Shown: positions 32,548 to 45,000 of the stretch, one piece after another
How the letters are laid out: the number at the start of each line of letters is the position of its first letter
Numbering within the stretch: the first letter of the stretch is position 1
Assembly (NCBI RefSeq): GCF_011397635.1
Contig: NC_064771.1
Location: 16,183,379-16,247,378 of the forward strand
Source: Epinephelus fuscoguttatus
Lineage: Eukaryota; Chordata; Actinopteri; Perciformes; Serranidae
Reading direction: 5' to 3'
DNA: 64,000 bases
Position numbers and translations under genes: made by a program
The notes under the pieces: generated by a model
Told to the model about the DNA's origin: nothing
What the model saw: only the letters and a program-made list of their open reading frames with translations
Database searches by the model: none

Positions 32548-35346
32548 GTAAGTTTATTTACGGTTTCAATTGTGGTATGTCTTGGTGTCCTAATCGAGAG
32601 ACCTAGCTTAGCCGATGGCTAACTTATGTTCACCGAGCTGATGCTAGCTAGCTATGGCGACGTCGTCAGGGCCAGGCAGTTTTGATGTAAATGGCCCGGT
32701 GGCGGTGATGTCTCGTCAGTTGATAACTGCTTCACAACAAGTACCATCTAAATTAATGAATACACGAATCTACTAGGTGTAAGTGGCTGTCAAAACACAG
32801 TTAACATGATATTTTTGAGTGTTGTTCCTGCGCTGTTAAGCTCACTTGATCCTGTTTGTGCTCGCCACTTCCCAGCGAACATAACTTGGTAACATAACGT
32901 TAATGCTAGCTAACGTTAGTTAAGGTCAGTTATTTAACTTTAACCGAGGCTGTGCTGTGATAGTAGTGCTGCAAATACAAGTACACTAGCTCAACTTTGT
33001 TGCCCCTCATAGTTTTAGAGCTAACAATCTATAAAGCTAAGTTAAACTAATGGCTAGACACTGAAGTGGTTGGCTAGCATAGCATACCTAGCTTGATGAT
33101 AATTAAAAATTCTAATGCATTAGTAGGCCACCAGACGTCCATCAGATGTTAGTTAAGTGAAGTTGGCCTGAATGGGACACTGAGACATATGCCTCGACAT
33201 GCCCATGTTCATGATCAGTGCAGGCGATTTGCTCTTAAGCTGAATACATTTTCATTATTGATGATTAAACCAATAATCATGGTTCGGCAAGATCAGTAAC
33301 CACCACACAGTCAAAGTAAAAGTTGGTATCAGAAGTTATAGATTTTACAACAGACTTAATGAGTTCAAACAGATTTAGGACAAAGCCTGGTTGTGCCTTG
33401 TGAGAGGTCTCTCACTTGCAAAAAGTGCCCCTTTTAAGTTGACACTCATTATTACATTTTAAGTCCCGATGCTTTATAACCATCTTTGTAGTTATAAACC
33501 AGTAACTGAATAATCCTGCAGTGAGGCAAACTGTTTTGTTGTGCTCAGATTACATATTCATAGCATGTTGACAAAAATAGTCCTGCAGGTTTGGAATGAT
33601 GAGCTATCACTTTCTGCTTATGATGACAAGATAATGTGTCTTTTCAGCATTGCGGATGTCAAGGTCACAATGATGGAGCAGAGTAGAGAGGCACTTTGAT
33701 CTGTGGCTGATGCCATCAGAGGGATTGTCTGTAAGTAATTCACTGAGCAGGTAACTTTTATAAGTTGCGTTTGATGTGTGTAGATTTTACAGCAGAATGA
33801 TTGATTGCATTGAGGTACACATGAAATCGGGCCACTTTGGGAAAATTGCTTGGGTAGTAAAGAGATAATGCTTCTACATATCGTTAGTTTGAGTACTCCA
33901 AACGGTTCACATGTAATTGAGTCAGTAATAAGATTTCCATTATCATTACTTGCTCCCTGCATGCTCTGCAAATTATGCTTTTATTCTCTAGTAGAGTTGG
34001 GCATTATATTGATATTATATCGATACTGTGACATGAAACTTGACATTGTCTTAGGTTTTTGATATCTTCATATTATAAGTGTTTTTTTCCATATTGTAAA
34101 GGCTGCGTTATAGTAAAGTGTTGTCATTTTTTGAACTTACCAGACTGTTCTAGCTGTTCTATTATTTACCTTTACCCACCTAGTCATCATATCCACATGA
34201 CTGATGATTATTTATCAAAGATGTCATGTGAAAGCACCAATAGTCAACCCTAGAATATTGTTGCAATATTGATAGTGAGATATTTGTTACAAAATATATA
34301 ATAGATATTCATTTTTCTCCATTTTGCCCAGCCCTAACCTGAAGTTATTTTATCACAACCTTAGTTACTGTGGCAATACATTAGGTCCTACAGCAATGTC
34401 ACTCTTCAGTGTGACATTATTCTCCTTATCTTTTCCATGCATATGTGCACTTTTCAAAGCCTGTAGCCTAATAAACCAGGGAAAGGGGTAGACATGACAA
34501 CATAAACATGTGTATTTAAACCTCTCTACTTTGATTTTTTTTTTTCTGCCAAACGTTGGGAATAATCTCATTTAAGTCCATGTAAATATAATGAGGAGAA
34601 AGAAATATTTTGCCCTTTTCATTCCCAACCATAGTAGCTCCACAGTCTTGGTGCACATTTTCTAATTAGTGAGTACATCATCTCTGTGATTGAATTTTTT
34701 TCATGTGCTGCCATTAGTAAGGTAGCCACACTTTATGTACTGCCTATTGTAGAACCTGGTAAAACTCACTTTCTGAAACAGGCATTGTCTGATACTGTTG
34801 CCACTCCTGATACTAAGCAAAGTTAAACATGTAATTTATGTGTATTGATACATAGGATTATCATGAAATCAAATACAATAAATCCAATAAGTTACACAAA
34901 TTAAGGCATTTTAATTGCCTACAAATGGCTGAAACTTTGGTGACAAAAAGTGAAAATAGAGGGCAGGTTTTGTAGTGGCTCTGAGTAAAACAAAACCAAT
35001 TCTCCCTCAGTGGGGTTCTGTGGTTACCTGTGATGTTTTTTTCTTGTTTCTTTTGAAGAGGTTTCAATAGTAACATGCACTGTGCACACATTATATGTAT
35101 ACATATGGACTGTTTTCTCTGGTCGTCACTTTTTAGGGTTTTTAAGTCTGGCAGTGGATCGTGGCAGATTTGGCACAGGTAGTGTAACTTCTTGACCTTC
35201 AGTGTTCAAAAATTCCTGTACTTGAATTTCCTTCTACAAATAACCACAAAAATGTGGAACTTGACCTTTTGATTGTGAGCAAGACTGACTCAGTCTGGAG
35301 CTACAGTCTGTGACAGTTAACATTTTTGAATTGTTCTTCGCCTCAG
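32548..35346 (+). other. dcun1d3: dcun1d3 intron 1
   Basis: This is a 2.8-kb intron in the 5' UTR. It carries the hAT MITE at 33,992-34,336 and otherwise no recognised exon or RNA gene. Several GCTAGCTAACG-like and AACGTTA-rich strings occur in 32,640-33,080, near the promoter. Confidence 0.6.
33992..34336. mobile_element. hAT-type MITE in dcun1d3 intron 1
   Basis: The left end is TAGAGTTGGGCATTATATTG. The right end is TTGCCCAGCCCTA, the inverse of TAGGGCTGGGCAA. The internal phrases GACTGTTCTAGCTGTTCTAT and AGCACCAATAGTCAACCCTA are ones I associate with an abundant percomorph MITE. No clean 8-bp duplication remains (TTCTCTAG versus ACCTGAAG after the left and right ends), so it is an old copy. 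Confidence 0.75.
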
Positions 35347-35356
35347 GCCTGAGGGT

Positions 35357-35416
35357 ATGTTGAGACGTCTCGCAGGACCAGAGAAGAGGCGTCTAGGTGG
35401 TTCGGACGGGGACTGA
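35357..35416 (+). other. dcun1d3: Upstream ORF in dcun1d3 5' UTR, 19 codons
   Basis: ATG at 35,357 runs in frame to TGA at 35,414-35,416, 41 bases before the main start. The peptide begins MLRRLAGPEKRRLGG. It is out of frame with the main ORF. Confidence 0.55.
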
Positions 35417-35457
35417 AGGTGAGGAGGAAAGACAGACGAGGGACCAGGGAGGAAGAC

Positions 35458-36263
35458 ATGGGTCAGTGTGTCACCAAGTGCAAGAATCCAACGTCCTCAC
35501 TCGGCAGTAAGAGTGGAGACAAGGAGAGCGGCTCCAAGTCCCACCACAAGAAAGGAGGCAGCGCTGGTGGCGGTGGGGGCCACAAAGACGAGCCCAGCGC
35601 CCCGTGTAGCAAAACCACCAGCGAGCTGTCGAATGGCACCAAGGCCTTGGAGGTTACAGTGGAGACACCCGTCATCCCCGCAGTGATGGGAGAACCGCGC
35701 AAGGACGAGAGTCTGGATGGAGATGGGCTGTCGTTGCTGCGCATTGAGGAGCTGTTCTGCTGCTACAAGGATGAACAGGAAGATGCCATCCTGGAGGAGG
35801 GCATGGAGATGTTTTGCAATGACCTGTGTGTGGACCCAGCAGAGTTTCGGGTGCTTGTTCTTGCCTGGAAGTTTCAAGCAGCCACCATGTGCAAGTTTAC
35901 AAGGTAAGGTGGAGTTTTGGGGAATGGGGCGTGTTGTTGTCACTGGTATCTGTTTATCAGGACAAACTAGCATAACTACTACACTGTAATCACTTATAGG
36001 TGAGAACTGAACATTTTGATGCAGCCCAGAGGGTTAAAACGCTTTGTTTAACTAGTGCCTGCCCTGATTTATTTAGCAAACAAGATGCTGTTTACAAGTA
36101 TACATAAATATACATATAATAATATTTTAATGTTTATTTATATATGTATTCATTTTGGTGTTAAATTGGGCACTCCTCAATGTGTCCTGGTGCCTAGTGG
36201 TTAAGAAGAATAACTTAATTAATCCCCTGGGGGAAATTCTTTTTTCCCCACTCCTTGTTATTT

Positions 36264-36297
<34 letters not shown>

Positions 36298-39200
36298 GCC
36301 CATAGACATGCAGTTCTTTGGAAACATGCTTCATAGAACTGGTTTCTCACTTCACTGTAATATGCTATCAACTCCGTTACCCCAACACAGCCTGATCTGT
36401 GTCTGAGCTTTTATTTATTTTAACCTATTCACTACATGCACAGCAGCTACAAAACACAACAGGAAAACATCGACCACATAACCGCATAACAGTATGCACT
36501 AATTTTAATCTATTCGCTATTTAACACATCTCTGAAGTATCTTGGCTTTACTCATTTTGATGTAGTCAATGTAGTGTGTTTTAAACACAGGCTACTGGTT
36601 TACCTCCACATTACCAGCACAGTGTCCAGTTGCAAATCAGGGAAAATTTCACACCTATTCTGACAAGGCATTTTATTCCAGGCTGCTGGTGTCTGTACTG
36701 GAAAAAAAATGGGTACATGTATAAAACCTTAAGAAATGCAGAGAAACTTGGATGACTTTAGAACTGGCCAGTAATGGTGCACACTTAAGCACTTGTAAAT
36801 AAGCGACAAATCACCCATGGTGTGCATTGAGCATGAACTGCCGTGCCTGCGGTTTGAATTGAGACTTTATTTTCTGCATCTCTCCATTAATTGCTATCTA
36901 ATAAAGACATAAAATGCCCAAAATAGTAAGAAAAAAGCCAATTTTAAAAAAATCCCCTACTTAACAGATTGGATCTAAAAAAAAAAAAAAACAGAAACCA
37001 TTTTTGTATTTTTTTCTGATACTGATAGCACATTTATCAGATGATACAGCTAACCAGATTATTGTGCACCGCTAATAACTAGCTTGATGCCTGATGATTA
37101 GACTTCTAGCCTCAGAGGAGACTTCCCCTCCCTGCACTGTTTGATTTTCTAGTCTTCACTCTTTCACTGTGCATCCATCCATCCATTCATCCATCTCACA
37201 CTCCGTTTTCAGCAGCTCAACCAGATACAGGCATGCACACACATACACAAACAGATTCCCACTAACAGGTAGGGGGGCACACAGGAAATGGACTCCCACT
37301 GCAGTTAGTGTTGGAGATGAATAGGGCTGCCTGCTGGCTGGGTCACTTGTCACTGCCCCCAACACCCCCCGCCCCCCTGATTTTCTTACTCAGCACTTTT
37401 CTATCCAGAGGCTTTGGACAACACAACACTCTGGTTACCAACATGTTTCATTGTCAACCGATGCTTACAGAAGCTGTTTATATTACATTTGACTTTGAAA
37501 GCCTATATTGTTGGCTCAGATAACAAAGTAAATCTGCTTGATATGAGATAATGTTTTTTCAGTGTTACATTTTTTAAATGTATTCCTTGAACTGCAAAGG
37601 GGACGGCCTCCTTCACTGCTGTTTTAGTGTTGTTATAGACACGTGGCCCTTTGTTTGCATTAGATGACTTCTAAATGTTTTATTGTAGCTCTGTAATTTA
37701 AGCTGCTAGTTATGTTGCTTCCCAGTCAAAGTCAGAGGTCGGAATTTCCCAGTTGAAACTTCTAATCCTCAAGCGTTCCAGGTGCACAAACTGGTGTTTC
37801 TTTTGCAAGTGTAGTAATAAGTAATCTCTGTAATTAAAAAGATAGCCGTTAAAATGAAAATGAGTGACATAAATGCATTACTCTTTAACTGTTTTCTCAT
37901 CTAGCTACATACTTGGTAAGTCAGTAAGGCCCCTGTCAGACAGAGCATACCTTAGCAGCCTCTGAACGCCTCGAGTTGAAAAAAAATTAAACTCCAAGCT
38001 GAAAAGTGCCTGACACTGTTGACGTTTTTCTCCATTGTCCAGTCAGATGAAATGAGAGGCGGGCCTTCTCAGGTGGAGATGATAGCAAGTGATAGCATAC
38101 AGCGTTTGCTCACTTTTGTCGATGCCTTTGTAGGCAAGCTGCGAGCTTCTCTGAACAAATTATAACCTCAACTCCTTTGTAATGTCATACCAACTGTAAT
38201 GAGGCTAGACAATTCACAGTAGATTGTCAGTCTGTCTCAAACTCATCCTAAAATAAGCCTTGAACTGACCATCATGTGGGCAAAGCTCCTGGACAAGCTG
38301 GTGCTTCCTGCTTTGTGAGAGTCTCAAATACCCACACAGATCTCCGTTTCCCTGTATCCAGTCCCCAAGTGCCCTTCGCCTGCCCATTTTTATGCAGATT
38401 TTAAGACTAAGATCTTTGAATTTACTTCACAGCAAAACAGTAGTTAAACTAAGGACAGTTGATTTTAGTGGTTGCGTCACAACAACAAAAAAAGATGCCA
38501 CAAACTGCAAAAAGTGCTTATCGCAACAGGCTTCAACAAAACTCTTATATATTGGCAGCATATATTGACTTAAAATTACATGTTTTACAATATGGGAGAG
38601 TGTATTATTTTGATTAAATACAAGCAAATATACTTAATGTTGCCTTTTAGTTGACGGTTTACCATTTACACTGTGCACTACCATGGGTGCTGCCATTGCT
38701 GTGTGATGTCAGACAACGGCTTCTTCATGAAGTCAGGGTAGATAGGTTTGCCCTGAGTTTACAAAGAGGAAAACCGTGGCATTCTGTTGTACTCTTTCTA
38801 GTAGGAGGTCAGAAATTTTTGAGCTCCAAGCTGTCTGGAATGCAACGTTAACTTTGGTGATTTTTTTGTTAGAAAGTATGGTTTTTTTGCTTCTGGGCCT
38901 CATCATCCTCAGTGGAATGGTCCACTAACATTCTGATGTTTGGTCCTGTTTTCTTTGTGTCACCAGGAAGGAGTTTGTTGAAGGCTGCAAGGCCATCCAG
39001 GCAGACAGCCTCGAGGGTATCTGCTCACGTTTCCCTGCCATGCTGCTGGACGCCCAAGGTGAGGAGAACTTCAAGGACCTCTACCGCTTCACCTTCCAGT
39101 TTGGCCTGGATGCTGAGGAAGGCCAGCGCTCACTGCAGCGCGAAATTGCCATCGCCCTGTGGCGCCTGGTGTTCACCCAGGACTCGCCTGCCATCCTCGA

Positions 39201-39510
39201 TCACTGGCTGGAATTCCTAGCAGAGAACCCTTCAAGTATTCGGGGCATCTCAAGGGACACGTGGAACATGTTCCTCAACTTCACCCAGGCTATCGGGCCC
39301 GACCTGAGCAACTACAGCGAGGACGAGGCCTGGCCCAGCCTCTTTGACACCTTTGTGGAATGGGAGTTGGAGCGCAGGAAAAAAGAGGAGGAACAGGCAC
39401 TGATGGCGAAGGAGGAAGAGGGGACGTGTACTGAGACAGAGTGTTCTCCCACTACAGATAGACTTGAAACAGAGGGAAGCCGCGGCTCACAGACGTGGGG
39501 GGGCCACTGA
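35458..39510 (+). CDS. dcun1d3: DCN1-like protein 3 (DCUN1D3)
   Basis: Two coding exons, 35,458-35,903 and 38,967-39,510, joined AG/GTAAGG...CACCAG/G, give 329 aa (mammalian form about 304). The first in-frame ATG has a strong context (GACATGG) and starts MGQCVTKCKNPTSSLGSK. Gly2 is a myristoylation site and Cys4 is a likely palmitoylation site; this lipid signal is the family hallmark of DCUN1D3. Residues ~19-85 form a low-complexity linker with a glycine run. The DCN1/PONY domain spans about 95-295: EELFCCYKDEQEDAILEEGM, FCNDLCVDP, LAWKFQAATMCKFTRKEF, DLYRFTFQFGLDAEEGQRSL, GISRDTWNMFLNF, DEAWPSLFDTFVEWE. The family binds cullins and the NEDD8 E2 and modulates neddylation; DCUN1D3 can bring CUL3 to membranes. 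The acidic 30-residue tail is longer than I expect from mammals. Confidence 0.96.
36267..36295. repeat. (AC)n microsatellite
   Basis: An uninterrupted AC run of about 14 units inside dcun1d3 intron 2. Confidence 0.95.
37926..38545. mobile_element. TIR element copy A (shared with 59.4 kb)
   Basis: The left end is GGCCCCTGTCAGACAGAGCA. Internal segments such as GCCTCGAGTTGAAAAA, GAGAGGCGGGCCTTCT and TTTACTTCACAGCAAAA are shared in the same order with the copy at 59,408-60,009. The right end is less clear here. The superfamily is not determined. Confidence 0.65.
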
Positions 39511-41030
39511 CCAGGAATCAAGAAATATTTGTAAGGGAGAGAAGGATGTGATCTACATCTGAACTGTACATCTGTGAATCATTGGATGAATATTAGTATT
39601 ATCATTACAGCTGTTCATTTCGCTCTCCTTTTCTGTTGGGGTGGGATTCCTGCTTTGCACCCTCATTTTTTTGGTTTTCGAAAGGGCTCTACGAACTGTT
39701 ATGTTTTAAGCACTTCTATTTAAGTTATTGTTTTACTTTTTTTCCCTGCTCCCATGTGTGTTTTTAGTAATTGGACATGTGGTCCATTTTAACCCCCACC
39801 TACCTACCATAGCCCAGCAGAGTTAGATCAGTAAAAGCTTGGTTTTAAAAAACAGGCAACAGAAAGCCATAACCTTTTCCCACAATTATCATATAGACAG
39901 TTCATTTTGACCTGGTAACACTGCTGATGTTTTGTGTAAGGAAATAGTTATTAATAAAGAAGAAGGGAAATTTGGCAACATGTCCACAAAAAATTTCTTA
40001 TCATCAAAACATGAGATTTACAACAAGGGTCAGTGAAATCATCTTGATCGGACTAATCTAGTTAGGTCGTATGCTTTTATCTTGCAGTGCTGTGAGGATG
40101 AATCAGTTGCACTTGTGTTGCCCTCACAACTGTGGGCCTGCAATTTACACGGCAAACAGTAACGGATTACAATTCTGTCACAAGGGCATTTTATTTTTTA
40201 AAGATAATACAAAGTTGTAATATCCATTTTAAAACCCCCAAGTTGGTTTCCATGGTAACATACCCACCCTCTGTTCTGTGTTGAGTGTTTTTGAGTGCTA
40301 CTAGTACAGTGAGCGGCTTAGCTTGTTTAAGCAGCTGGCTGTGCTTCCCTTTTTTGACACCGAGCATCCACCTATCATTTTGATGTCCACCTATTTTCAA
40401 GAAGCAGTTAAGTGTGTACAACACAATGATGCTGGCTTTCTTTCTCAAGATGCCTCGTTGATCTCATTTTAGGAAGTCTGTAACACAACAAATCGGCTAC
40501 ATCAAGGTCTTGGTCATTTCTCAATCAACGATGCCTAAACCTGCGTTACATTCAGGACCGTTACACTGGGCGCTTCATAAAGCTTATATTGTTTACCTGC
40601 AGGGTTTTTAAGAGTCTTCACATCCTTGAACTGCTATCAAAAAAAAATGTGTGCGCACTTCACAAATAATGTTGAGTGCTGCTGGTGATGGTTGTAATGG
40701 ATTGCACAAGAACCAATGGCATGCTTAGTCGCTATACTTGCAATGCTTTGCAGAGAGATTGATGTCAACCACATTTTTTTCTCCCATTTTTTTTTCTCCA
40801 AGCTGTAGATCGATCTTAAGTATAGCCCAGGGTGTTTTTGGGATGAGTGAATGAGCGTTAACTAGACTGGCTAATCAAGAGTCTGTGGTATGGGTCCAGT
40901 GTGGTAAGAGGGTGGCCATAACCTGATCTGTTTGGTTTACATCTATAATGGTTTTATTTCAGACCCCCTTTTTTCCTTTTTTTTATATAAAATGTATTGA
41001 TTTATAATAAATAAAAACAGTGTTGAACTT
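39511..41030 (+). other. dcun1d3: dcun1d3 3' UTR
   Basis: The 3' UTR is about 1.5 kb if the distal signals are used. It is AT-rich with no competing ORF. A proximal AATAAA lies at 39,953-39,958 and would give a UTR of only about 0.46 kb. Confidence 0.7.
41006..41015 (+). terminator. dcun1d3: dcun1d3 distal poly(A) signal, two overlapping AATAAA
   Basis: AATAAA occurs at 41,006-41,011 and again at 41,010-41,015. They are followed by a T/GT-rich stretch (TGTTGAACTTTTGACTGTTG), as expected downstream of a cleavage site. Confidence 0.75.
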
Positions 41031-41034
41031 TTGA

Positions 41035-41943
41035 CTGTTGACCATGGACATTTGTGTGGTTTTACTTTAAGGATCTCCCTAATGCCTTTCTGTTTTAATG
41101 CAATGCTGATGCAGGGTGACATACTTGCATACCATAGTCTTCAGAGCTCCAGCAGTGTGGTTTTTGTAGCCTAGGGTTTTGTGGAGGCTTGTCTGGATGT
41201 GAGAGCAGCAGCAGGCAGAGAGAGGACAGGTTGGGGGCGTGTCTGACACTGATGCGCCTCTCACCATTGGTGGACAGCTGGTTACCAACCAACACTACAC
41301 ACTGGGCACATGAGAAAACACAGAGAAGCCCGTGAGTTTCAAAGCTAATGGCTAACAAAGTACCTTTTCACGGGGACTCTAAGTAGCTTTGTAATATTTA
41401 CTAGAAGTAGAGTAAAGTATGAACGATAATAAGAGAGCAAAAGCTTGTTTTGTGTCAGTGAATGTTAACCAAATAGATGCTAATGCTAACTAGCTAGCTT
41501 GTGTTTGTTGTTAGCGTCGATGCTAACTGAGTTGTTGGGCTGCTAGCTAACGTTTTTGTGCCGCTAACCGCAGGACAAGAGTTAACCGTTAAACCGTCAT
41601 GGTAATGTTAAGTGGCAATAAAACGTTACCTCGCCGTGTTTTGTTGACACAGTCAGAAGTATCTACCGTATTAATGCCTTATAAATCAATATAGTTGGCA
41701 AACGTTAACACATCTGTCAACTCCTCGCGCGGGTAGTCAGATTAACGCAACGTTATCTTTGGCGAAATCCCGGTTATGATAACACGGGTAACGTTTGGCT
41801 TGGAAACAGCGGATATTATGTTTGTGTCCAGCTGAATCGTACACCGGGTGGGGCGACATTTTCAACCAACTGCATTCAGTGTAATTTAGGTTTCATGTCA
41901 CAGGTAACCTTGGGGTTCTCATCTGTGTTCTTCCTCCTGCAGC
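41035..41943 (+). promoter_or_regulatory. katnip: Gap between dcun1d3 and katnip, probable katnip promoter
   Basis: The gap is only about 0.9 kb. A possible 5' non-coding exon could end at the GTGAGT donor at 41,332, and other donor-like sites occur at 41,786 and 41,904. None can be chosen from sequence alone. The stretch 41,470-41,620 holds many GCTAGCTAACG/AACGTTA-like strings similar to those next to the lyrm1/dcun1d3 promoter. Confidence 0.4.
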
Positions 41944-42060
41944 TGTAATCAAACACAACCCAGATTTCAATGGTGTTTGTGGAGAATCATCGGCCCTCTC
42001 CTAAATATGGGATAGGGTTATGTGATCAGCATCATCTGCAGCCACACAATGGATAACGAG
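41944..42060 (+). other. katnip: katnip first coding exon with upstream ORF
   Basis: An acceptor-like TTCCTCCTGCAG precedes 41,944, and a GTAAGA donor follows 42,060. The presumed start ATG GAT AAC GAG lies at 42,049-42,060 and joins in phase 0 with exon 2. An upstream ATG at 41,970 opens a 28-codon ORF whose TAA (42,054-42,056) overlaps the main start region. The exon is supported only by phase and the splice sites. Confidence 0.55.
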
Positions 42061-45000
42061 GTAAGATCGTTTTATGTAACGGCACATCTGCTCTGTCAGA
42101 TTCAACTTCACATCATCTGTCATTTTAACTCGACATGAGACACTGTGAAGAAGCTGTTCAGTTTTCATGGCATTGATCGCAAAGATGCATGTCATATTTT
42201 ACAGCCTCTCTGTTTCTCTGTGCTGTCACTAACAGTACTCTCTGTTCTTCCTTCAATCCTCTTGGCTTCTCCTCTGCTCCTGACATTGACAGATGCTTAG
42301 TTGACTTGTAGAGATTAAGTAAGGGCTTTGTGATTTCTCTGCTTGTCTTGCATGATGATTTGAAATAAATGAATGGCATGAGCTTTAGGTGACCGTGTTA
42401 TGCAGACAATTGATGCTCCTTCCAAGACACATTATCTTTCTCATTTGCCACTAGGGGAGGGTCAGGGCCAGCATTTTAGTACCAAAGCAGGCAGATACAT
42501 GATGTTTTAATGAGGAGAATTTAATTTAAATTGAGTCCACTGATGTCTGAACAAAATTCATATTGTTTGGATTGGAGACCCCTCTGCTGGACCCTCACTT
42601 TGGGGTAGAAGTTCATGTGATAGATGTGTTTTTTCAAATAAATAATCCTGTCAAACAAGGATTTGAATGTACAGTTGTTCATGGCATTGTAAGTGACAGC
42701 GCACACCATAGATTTGTGACATGTCATGTCAGTGTTAGTTTCTTTGAAAGGGCTCTGCTCAATGTATTATGCATGGACACATTATTGCGAGATGTAATAG
42801 CTCATGTTCCAGTCACTCTGTAACCACTATTGTGCTCACACCTAGCGAGAACAGGGCAGCACCACCCTTTGAAGATGAGCATGAATTTGACATGGCATGG
42901 ATTCATAAAAGCGTTGGAGTTACTCCACAGGGATCTCGGCCCATGCTGAGTCAGTAGTTTCCCCTCGGTGTGTGCATATTTTCAGCATTGCCAGGCCCTT
43001 TTGCTTTGATCACTATTCGCCACCTCATCTCAAAATTGAAAGTCTCCGTGCCTGTGGAAAAAAAAGAGACAGTTCACCCAAAAAACAAAAATACATATTT
43101 TTCATCTCACCTGTTGTGCTATTTACCAGTCTAGACTGTTTTGAGTTATCGGCTGTAGAGCTGTCTGCCCCCTCTCAAATACAATACGACTAGATTTAAC
43201 AGAAATTTGATTTGTACAGCACTATGGTCAACTCCAGATGTTTTTAAATGTGCTATATAAATAAAATTGATTTGATTTGATTTAGATTGATTTAGATGGC
43301 ACTCCCAAGCCAAAAAGTACATTTGAATAGCTCAACAGCAGTGTCTCTTTCCAGAAATCATGACCTGGTTACTCTTGATAATCCACAGACCTTGTTGTGA
43401 GCAGTTTCATGTAGGAACTGTCTTCCCTCCACTAAACTACACCCACCAAGTGTATCACCGTACAAAAGGAATTCTACTTGCATCTAGTTATATTATATAA
43501 AAGAGAAGTCAGACATCTCTACCGCCACCTCCAACACTCAGCAACTCATCCTAAAGGAATCTAGATTGATAAATATCACTACAGGTGAAGGGAAAAATAT
43601 GCATTTTTGATTGTGGGGTGAGCTGTCCCTTTAACTAGATATTGCCATGATCCCAAAATCATTATCATCGTAGCATGTCCACACACAAACTGTCTTTTTC
43701 AGTTAGTGCTGAAATCATCATGAGACAAATGGTGTATTATTCAGCAAAGTTAGTGTGAAAAATACTAGACTGTTTACAGATGGATGCACCTGGACTCCAC
43801 CACTCCACGCATCATTTGTAACCTCAGGACTGACACTGACTGAATGTGTTTTGGTTGCAGCACCACCCTTGTACTATAAGATGATTGAATGGGCACATTT
43901 GCACTGAAGACCCAACTAGAGCTGCAACAATTTACTGATTAATCAATGACTCAAATTGCCAACTATTTTGATAATTGAGTAATTGTTTTAGTAATTTTTT
44001 AAGCAAAATGCTAAACATTTGCTGATTTCACGCTTCTTAAATGTGACAATTTGATGCTTTTCTTTGTCATACATGATAATAAACTCAATAGCTTGGGATT
44101 TTTGGGCTGTTGATCGGACAAAACATACTTTTTATGACGTGACCTTGGGCTCTGGAAAATTACACAGGATATTTTTCGCTTTTTTTTCTGACATTTTATT
44201 GACTGAACAATTAACCGAGAAAACAGTGGGGAAAAATAATATTAGTTACTGCACTAGACCCTACCACATTACAAACAGAAATGTTTTGTCTATTTACCAT
44301 GTGCGGAAGACATTGTGACACACTGCATGTGCTGTATTGATGCTTTGTTTACTCAAGACTGAAGGAGCAAGTTGTTTGCCTAAATTTTGTGATGTACAGA
44401 ATAAAGTGGATAATTATCATAGTCCGTGATTGTGAGTACTTGTGCAACAATGAGGTGTATAGTGACAGTCTGTGTCCCTCAAATAGCTGATGTAGGCTTT
44501 TCTGACTCTGCATCGTGTGCGTGTGTGTGCGTGTGTGTGCGTGTGTGTGTGTGTGTGTGTTGGGGGGGTTTCTTTAAGGAGAGAGAGACATGCCAAGGAG
44601 AGAAGCTGGCCTCTACTGTGGACGACACTCTGGATGAATATTTAATCGCCCTCCAGCACAAAAACAGGTGAAGTGTGAGCACAGGTTGCTGGGGAGAGAT
44701 AGGATTAGATTTCACAGAGGTGATACACAACCCCGCCACGACTTTTAGTGCTGCCTAATAGGAGCACTGATTGGTTCCTTGCTTTGAGATACACTAAATT
44801 AGTGTGTGAAATGTTGAATGGAGGTCAGAAGAGCTTGAAAATGTGTCCTGAATCTTGCTCTTAGCCATCTCAACAAGTTGATACACTATAGTACAATTGT
44901 AGAGGTAGTCACCAGTTTTCTTTGCTTCTCAGGATCCTAAAGCGCCTTAAAGTCAAAGACCCCAGGGAGATTGAGTTGGAAAAGCTTGAGCAAGGCTTTT

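Larger units (their letters stand above)
35904..38966 (+). other. dcun1d3: dcun1d3 intron 2
   Basis: This 3.06-kb intron splits the DCN1 domain right after CKFTR. It contains an (AC)n run, a retroposon-tail-like phrase near 36,220 (AATCCCCTGGGGGAAATTC) and a TIR element at 37.9-38.5 kb. The small frames in it are not supported as genes. Confidence 0.8.
42061..44578 (+). other. katnip: katnip intron 1
   Basis: A 2.5-kb intron containing two MITE-like copies (43,063-43,630 and 43,917-44,230) and a (GT)n run abutting the exon 2 acceptor. Confidence 0.6.

Noticed and set aside
35419-35457. Upstream extension of DCUN1D3 by 13 residues
   Set aside because: The extension would start at GTG, and it would bury the MGQC myristoylation signal that defines the protein.
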